Origin: TMP-86 sp046347195
Lineage (GTDB): Bacteria > Pseudomonadota > Gammaproteobacteria > Steroidobacterales > Steroidobacteraceae
DNA length: 64,000 bases
Assembly: GCA_046347195.1 (NCBI GenBank)
Contig: JAXMGQ010000006.1
Location: forward strand, 1-64,000
Direction of reading: 5' to 3'
The notes under the pieces: generated by a model
The model's input: the letters and a program-made list of their open reading frames with translations, nothing else
Database searches by the model: none
Told to the model about the DNA's origin: nothing
Made by a program: the position numbers and the translations under genes
Shown here: positions 1 through 9,131 of the stretch, piece by piece
How the letters are laid out: each line of letters begins with the position of its first letter
How positions within the stretch are numbered: position 1 is the stretch's first letter

Positions 1-741
1 CGGTGCGCGATCGGGGTGGATGTCGGCGGCTCATCGATCAAGGGCGCGGTCGTCGACCTTGACAGCGGGAATTTTACAGTGGCCCGCCGCAGCGTCGTCT
101 CCCCGGCGCAAGGCACGGTCGAGCAGATGATCGAGGCCATCGCCGAGGTCGTCGCCGGATTCGACCCTGCGCTGCCGGTGGGCATCGCGTTTCCCAGCGT
201 GATCCGCGCCGGCGTGGTGGAGACCGCGGCCAACATCAACAAACACTGGATCGGCCAGCCACTGGGCGCACTGGCCGCCGCGCGGCTGCAACGGCCGGTC
301 CATGTCATCAACGATGCCGATGCGGCCGGACTTGCCGAGATCCGTTGTGGTGCGGCCCGCGAAGTTCCGGGCCTCGTCCTGGTGCTCACCCTGGGCACCG
401 GTATCGGCAGCGCCCTGCTCCAGGACGGCCACCTCGTGCGCAACACCGAGCTTGGGCACCTGCAGGTCGATGGCGAGGAAGCCGAGCATCGCGCCAGCGG
501 GCGGGTGCGGACCGAACGCAACCTCAGCTGGGAGGAATGGGCGGCGGCGCTGTCGCGCGTGCTGCAGGAATATCACGCGCTGTTCTGGCCAGACCTCATC
601 GTCCTGTGTGGCGGCATCACCGAGCATGCCGACTGCTTCCTCGACAAGCTGGTGTGCCGCGCGCCGCTGCGCATCGGCAAGCTGCGCGCCGATGCCGGCA
701 TCGTCGGCGCCGCCATGGCGGCCGGGCCCCTGCTGCGTTGA
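1..741 (+). CDS. ppgK: ROK-family kinase, polyphosphate glucokinase-like (5' end cut by window)
   Basis: Cytoplasmic sugar kinase of the ROK family. It most resembles polyphosphate-dependent glucokinase, which makes glucose 6-phosphate from glucose and polyphosphate or ATP. The open frame already runs at base 1 (RCAIGVDVGGSSIKG), so the GTG at 16 is internal and the true start lies outside the window. Visible motifs are the N-terminal phosphate loop DVGGSSIKG, NDADAAG carrying the presumed catalytic Asp, the second phosphate motif TLGTGIGSALL, and ELGHLQVDGEEAE, typical of polyphosphate glucokinases. The ROK zinc motif CXCGXXGC is absent, as expected for that subgroup. The stop codon is shared with the TTG start of the next gene. 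Exact phosphate donor is inference. Confidence 0.8.
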   Translation, partial: RCAIGVDVGGSSIKGAVVDLDSGNFTVARRSVVSPAQGTVEQMIEAIAEVVAGFDPALPVGIAFPSVIRAGVVETAANINKHWIGQPLGALAAARLQRPVHVINDADAAGLAEIRCGAAREVPGLVLVLTLGTGIGSALLQDGHLVRNTELGHLQVDGEEAEHRASGRVRTERNLSWEEWAAALSRVLQEYHALFWPDLIVLCGGITEHADCFLDKLVCRAPLRIGKLRADAGIVGAAMAAGPLLR

Positions 742-1259
742 GGAACGCGGCCACCGCGCACCTCGCCAGCCTCGCGGCCATCGCGCTGTTCGCCACGCTC
801 GCCGGCTGCAGCTTGCATCCGCCGCGCGGTGTGCCCCTGCCGGCGGAGGTTCCGGCAACCATCTCTCCCGTACCGCCGCCCGCCAGCCTCGCCCATCCGC
901 GCCAGCGATTCGTGGAGGCGGCCCTGTCGATGCTGGGACGGCCGTACCGGTACGGCGGCGCCGGGCCCGCAGGCTTTGATTGCAGCGGCCTGGTCGACTA
1001 CGCCGCGCGGCGCGCAGGCCTGTCGGTGCCGCGCACGGCCGCGCAGCAGTTCGGCGCCGGCCGCGCCATCAGCAAGGCCGAGATGCTGCCCGGGGACCTC
1101 GTGTTCATGCGGCTCAAGCGCGACCTGCATGTGGGCATCGTCACGGCGTCCGGTCAGTTCGTGCATGCGCCCTCGCATGGCGGACAGGTCCGCATCGACC
1201 GCCTCGATGCGCGGCCCTACCGCGACAGCCTGATCGGCGTGCGACGGGTCTCGCCCTGA
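738..1259 (+). CDS. NlpC/P60-family cell-wall peptidase lipoprotein
   Basis: Predicted envelope lipoprotein with an NlpC/P60 cysteine peptidase domain, a family that cuts peptide stems of peptidoglycan. I start it at TTG 738, which overlaps the preceding stop (TTGA). This gives a short basic N-terminus, a hydrophobic stretch and a lipobox ending LAGC at about residue 24. Longer frames upstream would bury the signal peptide. The mature domain has the catalytic Cys in GFDCSGLVDYA, the His in DLHVGIV and a further His in FVHAPSHGG. Length of 173 residues is normal for a single-domain NlpC/P60 lipoprotein. It ends 11 bases from the convergent RidA gene. Function in wall turnover is inferred from family. 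Confidence 0.85.
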   Translation: MRNAATAHLASLAAIALFATLAGCSLHPPRGVPLPAEVPATISPVPPPASLAHPRQRFVEAALSMLGRPYRYGGAGPAGFDCSGLVDYAARRAGLSVPRTAAQQFGAGRAISKAEMLPGDLVFMRLKRDLHVGIVTASGQFVHAPSHGGQVRIDRLDARPYRDSLIGVRRVSP

Positions 1260-1270
1260 GAAAAGGCCGG

Positions 1271-1615
1271 TCAGAGCGCCGCGACCACCGCGATCTCGAC
1301 CTTGAACTCCGGCGCGGCGAGCTTCGCTTCCACCGTGGCGCGGGCGGGCGTGTGGCCGGCCGCCACCCACTGGTCCCACACCGCGTTCATCTGCGAGAAC
1401 GTGCCGATGTCGGCCAGCCAGATGTTGGCGGAAACGATGTGCGTCTTGTCGGTGCCCGCGCGCGCCAGCAGCGCATCGATCTTCGCGAGGATCGCCGAGG
1501 TCTGCTCCCCCACCGACCCGCCATGGTCGGCCACCTGGCCGGCGAGGAACACCAGCGAACCTGCCTTCACCGCCTGACTCATGCGCGGCCCCGTTCCAAA
1601 GCGCTCGATGTTCAT
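1271..1615 (-). CDS. ridA: RidA family enamine/imine deaminase
   Basis: Small cytoplasmic RidA/YjgF/UK114 protein of 114 residues. The family hydrolyses reactive enamine/imine intermediates released by PLP enzymes such as serine and threonine dehydratases. The start MNIERFG is supported by a Shine-Dalgarno-like GGAACGGGAG just upstream. Typical blocks are SLVFLAGQVA near residue 20, the alternating middle segment, and the C-terminal TPARATVEAKLAAPEFKVEIAVVA with the family Arg (ARAT). It is transcribed divergently from the hydroxyproline genes. An L-serine dehydratase and an imine-forming oxidase lie within 5 kb, so a local role in detoxifying their imines is plausible but is inference. Confidence 0.9.
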   Translation of the reverse strand: MNIERFGTGPRMSQAVKAGSLVFLAGQVADHGGSVGEQTSAILAKIDALLARAGTDKTHIVSANIWLADIGTFSQMNAVWDQWVAAGHTPARATVEAKLAAPEFKVEIAVVAAL

Positions 1616-1669
1616 GCTGCTCCCGTTCCGATGATTGACCCGTTCATCATACTGCGAACACAATACCGC

Positions 1670-2581
1670 ATGAAAACCCGATGGTCCGGCGTATTCCCCG
1701 CGGTCACCACCCAGATGCACCGCGATCAGTCGATCGATCTTCCCGCCACCGCGCGGCACATCGAGGCGCTCATCGACAGCGGTGTCTCCGGCCTCGTCAT
1801 GCTGGGCTCGCTCGGCGAGAACGTGACGCTCACGCGGCGCGAGAAGCTCGATGTCATGCGCTGTGCGCTGGAGGCCTCCGCGGGGCGGGTTCCGGTGCTG
1901 TCGGGCGTGGCCGAGTGCAGCACCGCGGCCGCCATCGACTATGCGCGCGCGCTCGAGGCCGCCGGGGCGGATGGCTTCATGCTGCTGCCGGCGATGATCT
2001 ACCGCGCCGATCCGCGCGAGACGCTGGCCCATTACCGCAGCGTCGCCCGCGCCACGGGCCTGCCCATCATCTGCTACAACAATCCCCTGGCCTACGGCGT
2101 GGACATCACGCCGCCGATGTTCGAGAAGCTCGCCGACCTGCCCAACCTCGTCGCGATCAAGGAGTCCTCGGGCGATGTCCGGCGCATCACCGACCTCATC
2201 AATCGCCTCGGCGAGCGCTACACCCTGTTCTGCGGGGTGGATGACCTGGTGCTGGAGAGCGTGCTGCTGGGCGCGCGCGGCTGGATCGCCGGCGTTGGCC
2301 TCGCCTTTCCCGAGGAGAACCAGCGGCTGTGGGAGCTGGCGGTGCGCGGCGAGTGGCGCCAGGCGCGCACGCTGTATCGCTGGTTCATGCCGCTGCTGCA
2401 CCTGGACATCCCCCTCAAGTTCGTCCAGTACATCAAGCTCGCCATCCAGGAGGCCGGGCTCGGCAGCGAATGGGTGCGCGCGCCACGGCTGCCGCTGCGC
2501 GGGGAGGAACGACGCCGCATTCTCGCCATCATCCACGAGGGGCTGGCGACCCGACCGGGACGCCGGGCACGGCGCCGATGA
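1670..2581 (+). CDS. lhpH: DapA-family lyase, probable pyrroline-4-hydroxy-2-carboxylate deaminase
   Basis: TIM-barrel enzyme of the dihydrodipicolinate synthase (DapA) family, 303 residues. In hydroxyproline catabolism a DapA-family member converts 1-pyrroline-4-hydroxy-2-carboxylate to 2-oxoglutarate semialdehyde with loss of ammonia. The Schiff-base lysine is in NLVAIKESSGD, the conserved tyrosine in IICYNNP, and the substrate-carboxylate loop in MLGSLGENVTL. Assignment to this reaction rests on the next two genes, an hydroxyproline epimerase and a DadA-like oxidase, with ATGA coupling to the first. ATG 1670 gives the usual family N-terminus MKTRWSGVFPAV; an in-frame ATG at 1631 would add 13 residues. 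Other DapA-family substrates remain possible. Confidence 0.8.
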   Translation: MKTRWSGVFPAVTTQMHRDQSIDLPATARHIEALIDSGVSGLVMLGSLGENVTLTRREKLDVMRCALEASAGRVPVLSGVAECSTAAAIDYARALEAAGADGFMLLPAMIYRADPRETLAHYRSVARATGLPIICYNNPLAYGVDITPPMFEKLADLPNLVAIKESSGDVRRITDLINRLGERYTLFCGVDDLVLESVLLGARGWIAGVGLAFPEENQRLWELAVRGEWRQARTLYRWFMPLLHLDIPLKFVQYIKLAIQEAGLGSEWVRAPRLPLRGEERRRILAIIHEGLATRPGRRARRR

Positions 2582-3528
2582 GCGGAGCCTCCGCGCGCAG
2601 GCTGCAGGTCGTCGATTCACACACGGGCGGTGAACCCACGCGCATCGTGGTGGGCGGCGGACCCGAACTCGCCGGCGATCTCGCCCGGCAACTGGCCGAG
2701 TTCCGCTCGGGGCATGACGAGCTGCGCGGCGCGCTCATCAACGAACCCCGCGGATCCGATGTCCTGGTGGGCGGGCTGCTGCGCCCCGGCGTGAGCACCG
2801 GCGCCACGGCCGGCATCCTGTTCTTCAACAACGTCGGCTACCTCGGCATGTGCGGCCACGGCACCATCGGGCTCGTGACCACGCTCGAGCACCTGGGGCG
2901 CATCGCACCGGGGGAGCACCTGATCGACACGCCCGTGGGACCTGTCCGCGCCCGGTTGCACGACTCCGGCGAGGTCAGCGTGCGCAACGTGCCCGCTTTC
3001 CGGCAGCAGCAGGGACTGCGGCTGACAGTGCCCGGCCTCGGCGAGGTGAGCGGCGATGTGGCCTGGGGCGGAAACTGGTTCTTCATCTGCGAGGACCATG
3101 GACTCACCGTCGATGCCGGGAACCTGCCCGCACTGCTCGCCGCCGGCAGCGCCATCCAGGAACGGCTGCAGGCCTGCGGCATCCGCGGCGGCGGCGGCGC
3201 GCTCATCGATCACGTCGAGCTGTGCGGACCGAGCAGCGTGGCGGACAGCCGCAACTTCGTGCTCTGCCCCGGCGGGGCCTACGACCGCTCGCCCTGCGGC
3301 ACGGGCACCAGCGCGAAGCTGGCGTGCCTGGCCGCCGACGGGCAGCTCGAGCCCGGCGAGCCGTGGCGACAGGAAAGCGTCATCGGCAGCATCTTCGAGG
3401 CCCGCTACGAACTTGCGAGTGGCGAGGTGCTGCCCACCATCACCGGCCGGGCATGGATCACGGGCGAGGCGACACTGCTCATCGATCCCCGCGATCCCTT
3501 CGCCCACGGCATCCGGCCGCAGGCTTGA
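2578..3528 (+). CDS. 4-hydroxyproline 2-epimerase (proline racemase family)
   Basis: Member of the proline racemase superfamily, 316 residues, cytoplasmic. It interconverts trans-4-hydroxy-L-proline and cis-4-hydroxy-D-proline by a two-base mechanism. Both catalytic positions are cysteine: MCGHGTIG near residue 90 and SPCGTGTSAK near residue 240. This argues for an epimerase/racemase and against the related trans-3-hydroxyproline dehydratases, which replace a Cys by Ser or Thr. The N-terminal VVDSHTGGEPTRIVVGG is diagnostic. ATG overlaps the upstream stop (ATGA), and the downstream gene starts inside this stop (TTGA), so the three genes are likely co-translated. Specificity for hydroxyproline over proline is inferred from neighbours. 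Confidence 0.87.
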   Translation: MSGASARRLQVVDSHTGGEPTRIVVGGGPELAGDLARQLAEFRSGHDELRGALINEPRGSDVLVGGLLRPGVSTGATAGILFFNNVGYLGMCGHGTIGLVTTLEHLGRIAPGEHLIDTPVGPVRARLHDSGEVSVRNVPAFRQQQGLRLTVPGLGEVSGDVAWGGNWFFICEDHGLTVDAGNLPALLAAGSAIQERLQACGIRGGGGALIDHVELCGPSSVADSRNFVLCPGGAYDRSPCGTGTSAKLACLAADGQLEPGEPWRQESVIGSIFEARYELASGEVLPTITGRAWITGEATLLIDPRDPFAHGIRPQA

Positions 3529-4762
3529 GCGCGACCGACATCGCCATCGTCGGCGCCGGCATCATCGGCGCGGCCTGCGCGCGCGAGCGCAGGCCCGGGG
3601 CCTTTCCTGCGTGCTGATCGATGCCGAGGAGCCGGGCCACGGAGCCTCCTTCGGCAACGCCGGCATCATCGCCACCGAGCAGCTCGATCCGCTGGCGGCC
3701 CCGGGCTCCTGGCGCGAAGTGCCCGACCTGCTGCTGGGACGCGGACCGGCCTCGATGCGGTGGCGCGACCTGCCGACGGTGCTGCCCTGGAGCCTCGCCT
3801 TCCTGCGTGCCAGCCGCCCCGGCCCGTTCGCCCGTCATCGCGTCGCGCTGCACCAGTTCCAGGCGGGAACGGCGGATGCCTGGCGTGCGCTCGCGGCGCA
3901 GGTGCCCGAGGTCGGCCGGCTGACGCACTTCGTGGGACACGATGAGGTGTTCGAAACCGAGCCGGCACGGCTCGCCGCCCAGGCAGGGCTGCTGCGCCAG
4001 CGCGAGGACGGGGTGAACTGGCGTGATCTTGACGATGCGGAGCTCGAGGCCATCCGCCGGCTCGCGCCAAGGGCGCACTCGGGGGTGCACTTCGCCGACA
4101 CGGGCATGGTGGATCTGCCACTGGGCATCGTGCAGGCGCTGGTCCGGGACTTCCTGCGCCGCGGCGGGCGGCAGCTGCGCGCACGCATCGAGCGCATCGA
4201 GGCGCGCCCGCAGCACTTCGATATGCACACCCGCGCCGCCGTGATCCCGGCGAACCGGGTGCTCATCAGCGCGGGCGCGCGCAGCGCACCGCTCCTTCGC
4301 CGTCTGGGACTGCCCGCACCGCTGATCGCCGAACGTGGCTATCACTTCTCCTTCTCCCGGCCGCTGCCGGGGATGGATCGCCCCCTGGCGCTGCGCGAGC
4401 GGGCCGTGGTGATGACGCCGATGCAGTTCGGCTTCCGCAGCACCAGCTTCGTGGAATTCGCCGCGCCTGGCAGCCAACCCTCGCCCGCCAAGTGGCGGCG
4501 CCTGCAGTACCACCTGCAGGAGGCAGGCATCTGGCAGCCGGGCGATGCGCCGGATGCCTGGATGGGCGAACGGCCCACCCTGCCGGACTACCTGCCCGGC
4601 ATGGGCGAGAGCCGGCAGCATCCGGGCCTGTACTACGCCCTGGGCCACCAGCACCTGGGACTCACGCTCAGCGCGCCCACCGCCCAGGCCATGGCCGACC
4701 TCATCACCTCGGGCAAGCGGGCGTCGTTTTTGGACGCCCTGGACCTGATGCGCTTTCGCTAG
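3525..4762 (+). pseudogene. FAD-dependent D-amino-acid (D-hydroxyproline) dehydrogenase, one frameshift
   Basis: DAO/DadA-type flavoprotein that in this context should oxidise D-hydroxyproline to pyrroline-4-hydroxy-2-carboxylate, the substrate of the upstream deaminase. Translation from TTG 3525, overlapping the epimerase stop, gives the Rossmann motif DIAIVGAGIIGAACARE. The frame then breaks at about 3588, and the rest of the protein (ARGLSCVLIDAE, GASFGNAGIIATEQ, ending near FLDALDLMRFR) continues in another frame to 4762. Inserting one base between 3588 and 3589 (gag-c-t-g-cag) restores the expected ARELQARGLSC. The remaining 390 residues are intact, including the C-terminal MGERPTLPDYLPG region typical of the family. 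A sequencing deletion is more likely than a dead gene. Confidence 0.82.
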
Positions 4763-4765
4763 AAT
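4760..4765 (+). promoter_or_regulatory. Possible -10 box of a near-leaderless sdaA transcript
   Basis: TAGAAT lies 6 bases upstream of the sdaA ATG. No Shine-Dalgarno sequence is visible and no good -35 is seen at the expected spacing. Similar boxes precede recQ, ubiX and dxs. Confidence 0.3.
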
Positions 4766-4771
4766 CGGCGC

Positions 4772-6136
4772 ATGAGCCTGAGCGTATTCGACATCTTCAA
4801 GATCGGCATCGGGCCCTCCAGTTCGCACACCATGGGCCCGATGAACGCGGCCCGCAGCTTCGTGGAGTTGCTCGAACAGCGCGGGCTGCTGGAGCGCACC
4901 CTGAGCGTCTCGGCGCAGCTCTACGGCTCCCTCGCGTTCACCGGTCGCGGCCATTGCACCGATCGCGCCGTGCTGCTCGGACTGACCGGCGCACATCCCG
5001 ACGACATCGATCCGCGCAGCATCGAGCCCACGCTGGCGCGGATCCGCGCCAATGGCCGCATCAGCCTGCTGGGCCGGCACGAGATCGCCTTCGACGAAGC
5101 GCTGAACCTGCTGTTCCATCACGACCAGACGCTGCCCGGGCATTCCAACGGCATGCGTTTCTCGGCGCACGATGCCGGCCAGCAACTGCTCGCTCGCGAG
5201 GAGTACTACAGCATCGGCGGCGGATTCGTCGTTCGCGCAGGCGATGAAGCGGGCGGCGCGGAGACTCGCGCCCCGGCGCCCTTCGAGTTCGACTCGGCGC
5301 AGAGCCTGCTCGAGCAGGCGCGCAAGGCAGGCCTGGAGATCCACGAACTGATGCTGGCGCGCGAGCGCACCTGGCGCGAGGGTGCCGAGATTCGCGCAAG
5401 GCTCCTGCGCATCTGGGCGGTGATGAAGGATTGCGTGGCGCGCGGCTTCGACGCCTCGGGCCTGCTGCCCGGCGTGCTCGCCGTGCGCCGGCGCGCGCCC
5501 AAGCTGTACCGCGTGCTGCAGAGTGGGAATCCGGATGATCCCATGCACGCGCTCGACTGGGTGAATGCCTACGCGCTGGCGGTGAACGAGGAGAACGCCG
5601 CCGGCGGACAGGTGGTCACCGCGCCGACCAACGGCGCCGCGGGCATCGTACCGGCGGTGCTGCATTACTACATGCGGTTCGAGCCCGGTGCGAACGAGGA
5701 TGGCGTGATCCGCTTCCTGCTCAGCGCCGCGGCCATCGGCATGCTGTACAAGAAGAACGCCTCGATCTCCGGCGCCGAGATGGGCTGCCAGGGGGAAGTG
5801 GGCGTGGCCTGCTCCATGGCCGCCGGGGGCCTGGTCTCCGCCCTCAATGGCACCAACGAGCAACTGGAGAACGCCGCCGAGATCGGCATGGAGCACAACC
5901 TGGGCCTCACCTGCGATCCCGTCGCGGGGCTCGTGCAGATCCCGTGCATCGAGCGCAACGCCATGGGTTCGGTCAAGGCGATCAATGCGGCGCGCCTGTC
6001 GATGCGCGGCGATGGCTCGCACAAGGTATCGCTCGACCAGGTCATCGCCACCATGCGGCAGACGGGGCATGACATGTCGGTGATCTACAAGGAGACTTCG
6101 CAGGGGGGGCTGGCGGTCAACGTTCCTGAGTGTTGA
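4772..6136 (+). CDS. sdaA: L-serine ammonia-lyase (serine dehydratase), iron-sulfur type
   Basis: Single-chain [4Fe-4S] L-serine dehydratase, 454 residues, converting L-serine to pyruvate and ammonia in the cytoplasm. The N-terminal half shows SVFDIFKIGIGPSSSHTMGP and the C-terminal half the catalytic domain with AGIVPAVLHYYM. The cluster-ligating cysteines are visible in EMGCQGEVGVACSMA and LTCDPVAGLVQIPC. Length matches SdaA of Escherichia coli. A TAGAAT hexamer ends 6 bases before the ATG, so transcription may start at or next to the start codon. It follows the hydroxyproline genes by 9 bases and ends convergent to ppc. Whether it belongs to that catabolic unit or is only adjacent cannot be told. 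Confidence 0.95.
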   Translation: MSLSVFDIFKIGIGPSSSHTMGPMNAARSFVELLEQRGLLERTLSVSAQLYGSLAFTGRGHCTDRAVLLGLTGAHPDDIDPRSIEPTLARIRANGRISLLGRHEIAFDEALNLLFHHDQTLPGHSNGMRFSAHDAGQQLLAREEYYSIGGGFVVRAGDEAGGAETRAPAPFEFDSAQSLLEQARKAGLEIHELMLARERTWREGAEIRARLLRIWAVMKDCVARGFDASGLLPGVLAVRRRAPKLYRVLQSGNPDDPMHALDWVNAYALAVNEENAAGGQVVTAPTNGAAGIVPAVLHYYMRFEPGANEDGVIRFLLSAAAIGMLYKKNASISGAEMGCQGEVGVACSMAAGGLVSALNGTNEQLENAAEIGMEHNLGLTCDPVAGLVQIPCIERNAMGSVKAINAARLSMRGDGSHKVSLDQVIATMRQTGHDMSVIYKETSQGGLAVNVPEC

Positions 6137-6301
6137 TCGATGTTGCTGCCCTCAGTGGATTGATCGTTTGGCGTCGTGGCCGTCGCAAGCGGAAGATCGC
6201 ACTCGGAACGCCGGACGTAGCACGCCCTGCTCAACTTCTTGTACCTAAGAGGTCTGGAAGCCCGGAGGCCGGCGCCGCAGTGCCCTGCCGCGCGGAGGAA
6301 T

Positions 6302-9022
6302 TCAACCCGTCGCCTGCAGGCCCTGGGCGATGCCGGAGATGGTGGCGAGCAGCGCCTGGAACAGCGCGGTGTCGTTGCGCTGGGTGGCGCGCCAGCGCTT
6401 GAGCAGGTCGACCTGCATGAGATGCATGGGGTCGATGTAGGGGTTGCGCAGCTTGATGGCGCGTTGCAGGGTGGGATCGCTGTCGAGGAGCTTCGCGCTG
6501 CCGCGCAGCTTGAGCACGCTCCTCACCGTGAGGTCGTACTCGGCGCGGATCTCGCCGGCGTGGCGGCGAAGCTCCGCGGGCACCAGCTCGTCGTAGTGCG
6601 CGGCGATCTCGAGGTCGGTGCGCGCCAGCATCGCCTCGACGTCGTCGAACAGATGCGCGAAGAACGGCCAGCGCGAAAGCATCTCCCCGATGAGCCCCTC
6701 GCCGTGGCGCTCGAGCGCGGCGGCGAGGCCCGTGCCCATGCCATACCAGCCGGGCAGCGTGTGCCGGCTCTGGGTCCAGGCGAACACCCAGGGCAGCGCG
6801 CGCAGTGCCTGCAGTCCTTCCGCATCCTCCTGCGCGGCGGGACGGGCGGCGATGTGCATCCGCTCGATCACATCGATGGGCGTGACGCCGCGGAAATAGG
6901 CCTGGAAATCGCGCGGCTCGAACACCAGGCGCCGATACGCCGCCAGACTCTCGCCGGCCATGAGGTTCATCGCCGCCCGCTGTTCCTCTCCCGGCGAGAA
7001 GCGGTCTTCCACGTGCGCGGTGGCACGGGCCAGCGCCGCGAAGGAGCGCTCCAGGGTGCGCATCGCGAGCGGGTGCAGGCTGTAGTGCTGCGAAACGACC
7101 TCGCCCTGCTCCGTCAGCCTCAGCACGTTGCGGATCGCGCCCTTCGGGGTCGATTCCACGAGCTGCTCGGTGGTGCCGCCGCCGCGCGCCGGCGTGCCGC
7201 CACGACCGTGGAAGATGATGGCATCGACGTTGTGCGTGCGTGTGGCCTCGACGATGCGCGCCTGCGCCACCTGCAGCGCCCAGCGCGAGGCGAGGATGCC
7301 GCCTTCCTTGTTGCCGTCGGAATACCCCACCACCACCACCTGGCGCTGCGCCCGTGCCGCCAGGTGCTCGCGATAGCATTCGACCTCGAGCAGCGCCTGC
7401 AGGATGTCGCCGGCGCGGTTCAGCGAGTCGATGCTCTCGAACTGCGGCGCGATGTCCAGCGGGCACTGGCCGGTGCGCTTGTCAGTGATGTCGGCCCAGC
7501 GCGCGAGCAGCAGCACGGCGAGCACGTCCTCGGGGCCGGTCGCGCCGCTGATGATGTAGTGGCGCATGCCGCGCTCGCCGAACTTGTGGCGGGCCTGGGC
7601 GATGGCCTCGAACACCCACAGCGTGCGCCGCCCGACGGCATCCAGCGGAAGCTGCGGGCCCTGGTCGCGGCCCAGCCAGTCACGCAGCTGCGACAGTCGC
7701 TGTTCCGATGGCAGCGTCGGCCAGTCGGGCCGGCCCATGCCCTGCGCGATCACCTCATCGTGCGTGTGCGCATGCTGGCGCACATCGAGCGTGGCCAGGT
7801 GGAACCCGAAGGTGCGGATGCGGCGGATGAGCCTGCGCACGAGGAAGTAGCCGCCGTGCCGGCTGTGGTTGGCGAGCAGGCTGTCGGCGACGAGTTGCAC
7901 GTCGGAGAGGAGCTCGGCCGGTCCTTCATAGCCATTGGGCCGGCCGTCGTAGGTGGTCTTCAAGCGCTCGGCGATCTGCCCGAAGAACACCCGGTAAGGC
8001 ATGCGGTCGTGCCGCGCCGGCGTGATGGCCTGGGCGCCCGGAAGGAGCGAGCCGTATTGCTCGACCCGCCGCATGAGCGCCGGATCGATGCCGACCCGGC
8101 TGGCGCTCTGGCTGAGCACTTCCGCGAGCTGCTGGCATTCGGTGTAGTAGGTCGAGATGATCAGCCGCTGGTGGCGCGCCAGGGTCTCGCGGATGCTCTT
8201 GGCATGGACATCCGGGTTGCCGTCCATGTCCCCGCCGACCCAGGATCCGAAGTTCAGGATGTTCGGCAGGTCGAGGCTGTCCTCGTCGACACCGAAGGTC
8301 TGCGCGAGCGCGGCCTCGATCTCCTCGTAGAAGAACGGCACGATGCGGTACAGCACCTCGGCGAGGTAGAACAGCACGTGCTCGCGCTCGTCGGCCACCG
8401 TCAGCCGCTCGCGCGGATGGTCCTCGGTCTGCCACAGGGTGGTGAATTCCAGGTGCACCTTCGCCCACAGCGTGCGCAGCTCGCCCGGCGTCAGCGCAGG
8501 ATTCAGGCGGCGCAGCAGGTCCTGGGCGATGAGCTGGTGCTTGCGCAGGATGGTGCGCCGGGTGGACTCGGTCGGGTGGGCCGTGAACACCGGTTCGATC
8601 GACAGGCTGCCGATCAGCGCGATGACCTGCTGCAGGTCGCGCCCCTCGCGCTTCAGGCGCGCGATGCAATCGGTGATGCCGCCCGGCTGCACGGTGGTCG
8701 AATCGTTGAGGTACTGCCGGCGGCGGCGAACGCGGTGCACCTTCTCCGCCGTGTTCACGGCCTGGAACCAGATGGAGAAGGCGCGGGTCAGGTCGCGCGC
8801 GGCCTCGGGGGTGCGCCCCACGGTGCGCCGCTGCAGTTCCGCATCGCCCGCCGCCTCCCCCTCGCGGCGCTGGATCGCGACATGGCGGTCTCCCTCGACG
8901 CACTCGAAGAACTCCTCGCCGCCCTGTTCCCGCAGCACATTGCCCACCACCGTGCCCAGCGCGTGAACGTCCTCGCGGAGCGCGGCGTCCTTGGCCGGGA
9001 ACTGGATGCTTTGGCGATACAT
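6302..9022 (-). CDS. ppc: Phosphoenolpyruvate carboxylase
   Basis: Bacterial-type PEP carboxylase, 906 residues, making oxaloacetate from PEP and bicarbonate to refill the TCA cycle. The catalytic histidine is in VFTAHPTES near residue 150, and WVGGDMDGNP binds substrate. The glycine-rich loop is FHGRGGTPARGGG, with GYSDGNKEGG before it. The C-terminus carries KLRNPYIDPMHLMQ and ends in the glycine conserved in the family (AQGLQATG). The start MYRQSIQFP gives the normal N-terminus; upstream in-frame codons are not family-like. TAACAT on the minus strand (9037-9042) may be its -10 box. It faces sdaA and is divergent from the EamA transporter. No frameshift is present. Confidence 0.96.
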   Translation of the reverse strand: MYRQSIQFPAKDAALREDVHALGTVVGNVLREQGGEEFFECVEGDRHVAIQRREGEAAGDAELQRRTVGRTPEAARDLTRAFSIWFQAVNTAEKVHRVRRRRQYLNDSTTVQPGGITDCIARLKREGRDLQQVIALIGSLSIEPVFTAHPTESTRRTILRKHQLIAQDLLRRLNPALTPGELRTLWAKVHLEFTTLWQTEDHPRERLTVADEREHVLFYLAEVLYRIVPFFYEEIEAALAQTFGVDEDSLDLPNILNFGSWVGGDMDGNPDVHAKSIRETLARHQRLIISTYYTECQQLAEVLSQSASRVGIDPALMRRVEQYGSLLPGAQAITPARHDRMPYRVFFGQIAERLKTTYDGRPNGYEGPAELLSDVQLVADSLLANHSRHGGYFLVRRLIRRIRTFGFHLATLDVRQHAHTHDEVIAQGMGRPDWPTLPSEQRLSQLRDWLGRDQGPQLPLDAVGRRTLWVFEAIAQARHKFGERGMRHYIISGATGPEDVLAVLLLARWADITDKRTGQCPLDIAPQFESIDSLNRAGDILQALLEVECYREHLAARAQRQVVVVGYSDGNKEGGILASRWALQVAQARIVEATRTHNVDAIIFHGRGGTPARGGGTTEQLVESTPKGAIRNVLRLTEQGEVVSQHYSLHPLAMRTLERSFAALARATAHVEDRFSPGEEQRAAMNLMAGESLAAYRRLVFEPRDFQAYFRGVTPIDVIERMHIAARPAAQEDAEGLQALRALPWVFAWTQSRHTLPGWYGMGTGLAAALERHGEGLIGEMLSRWPFFAHLFDDVEAMLARTDLEIAAHYDELVPAELRRHAGEIRAEYDLTVRSVLKLRGSAKLLDSDPTLQRAIKLRNPYIDPMHLMQVDLLKRWRATQRNDTALFQALLATISGIAQGLQATG

Positions 9023-9131
9023 CGACACGGGGCGCGATGTTAGCAAACCCGGCACGGTAAACGCGCGATTCGCTCCCTCGCCCGCTCCCGAAAGCCTGCC
9101 GGGGTCCGCAGGGGCCCGGATTTTCGGTACC

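Noticed and set aside
3479..6070. Long open frame (about 860 codons) on the minus strand across the dehydrogenase and serine dehydratase genes
   Set aside because: Shadow frame: it spans two recognisable plus-strand genes, and its product is His/Gln/Gly-rich without domains.
6239..9043. Very long open frame (about 930 codons) on the plus strand opposite ppc
   Set aside because: It is the antisense shadow of the PEP carboxylase gene in GC-rich DNA; its translation is low-complexity and Arg/Gly/Ala-rich with no family motif, whereas ppc has every catalytic motif.
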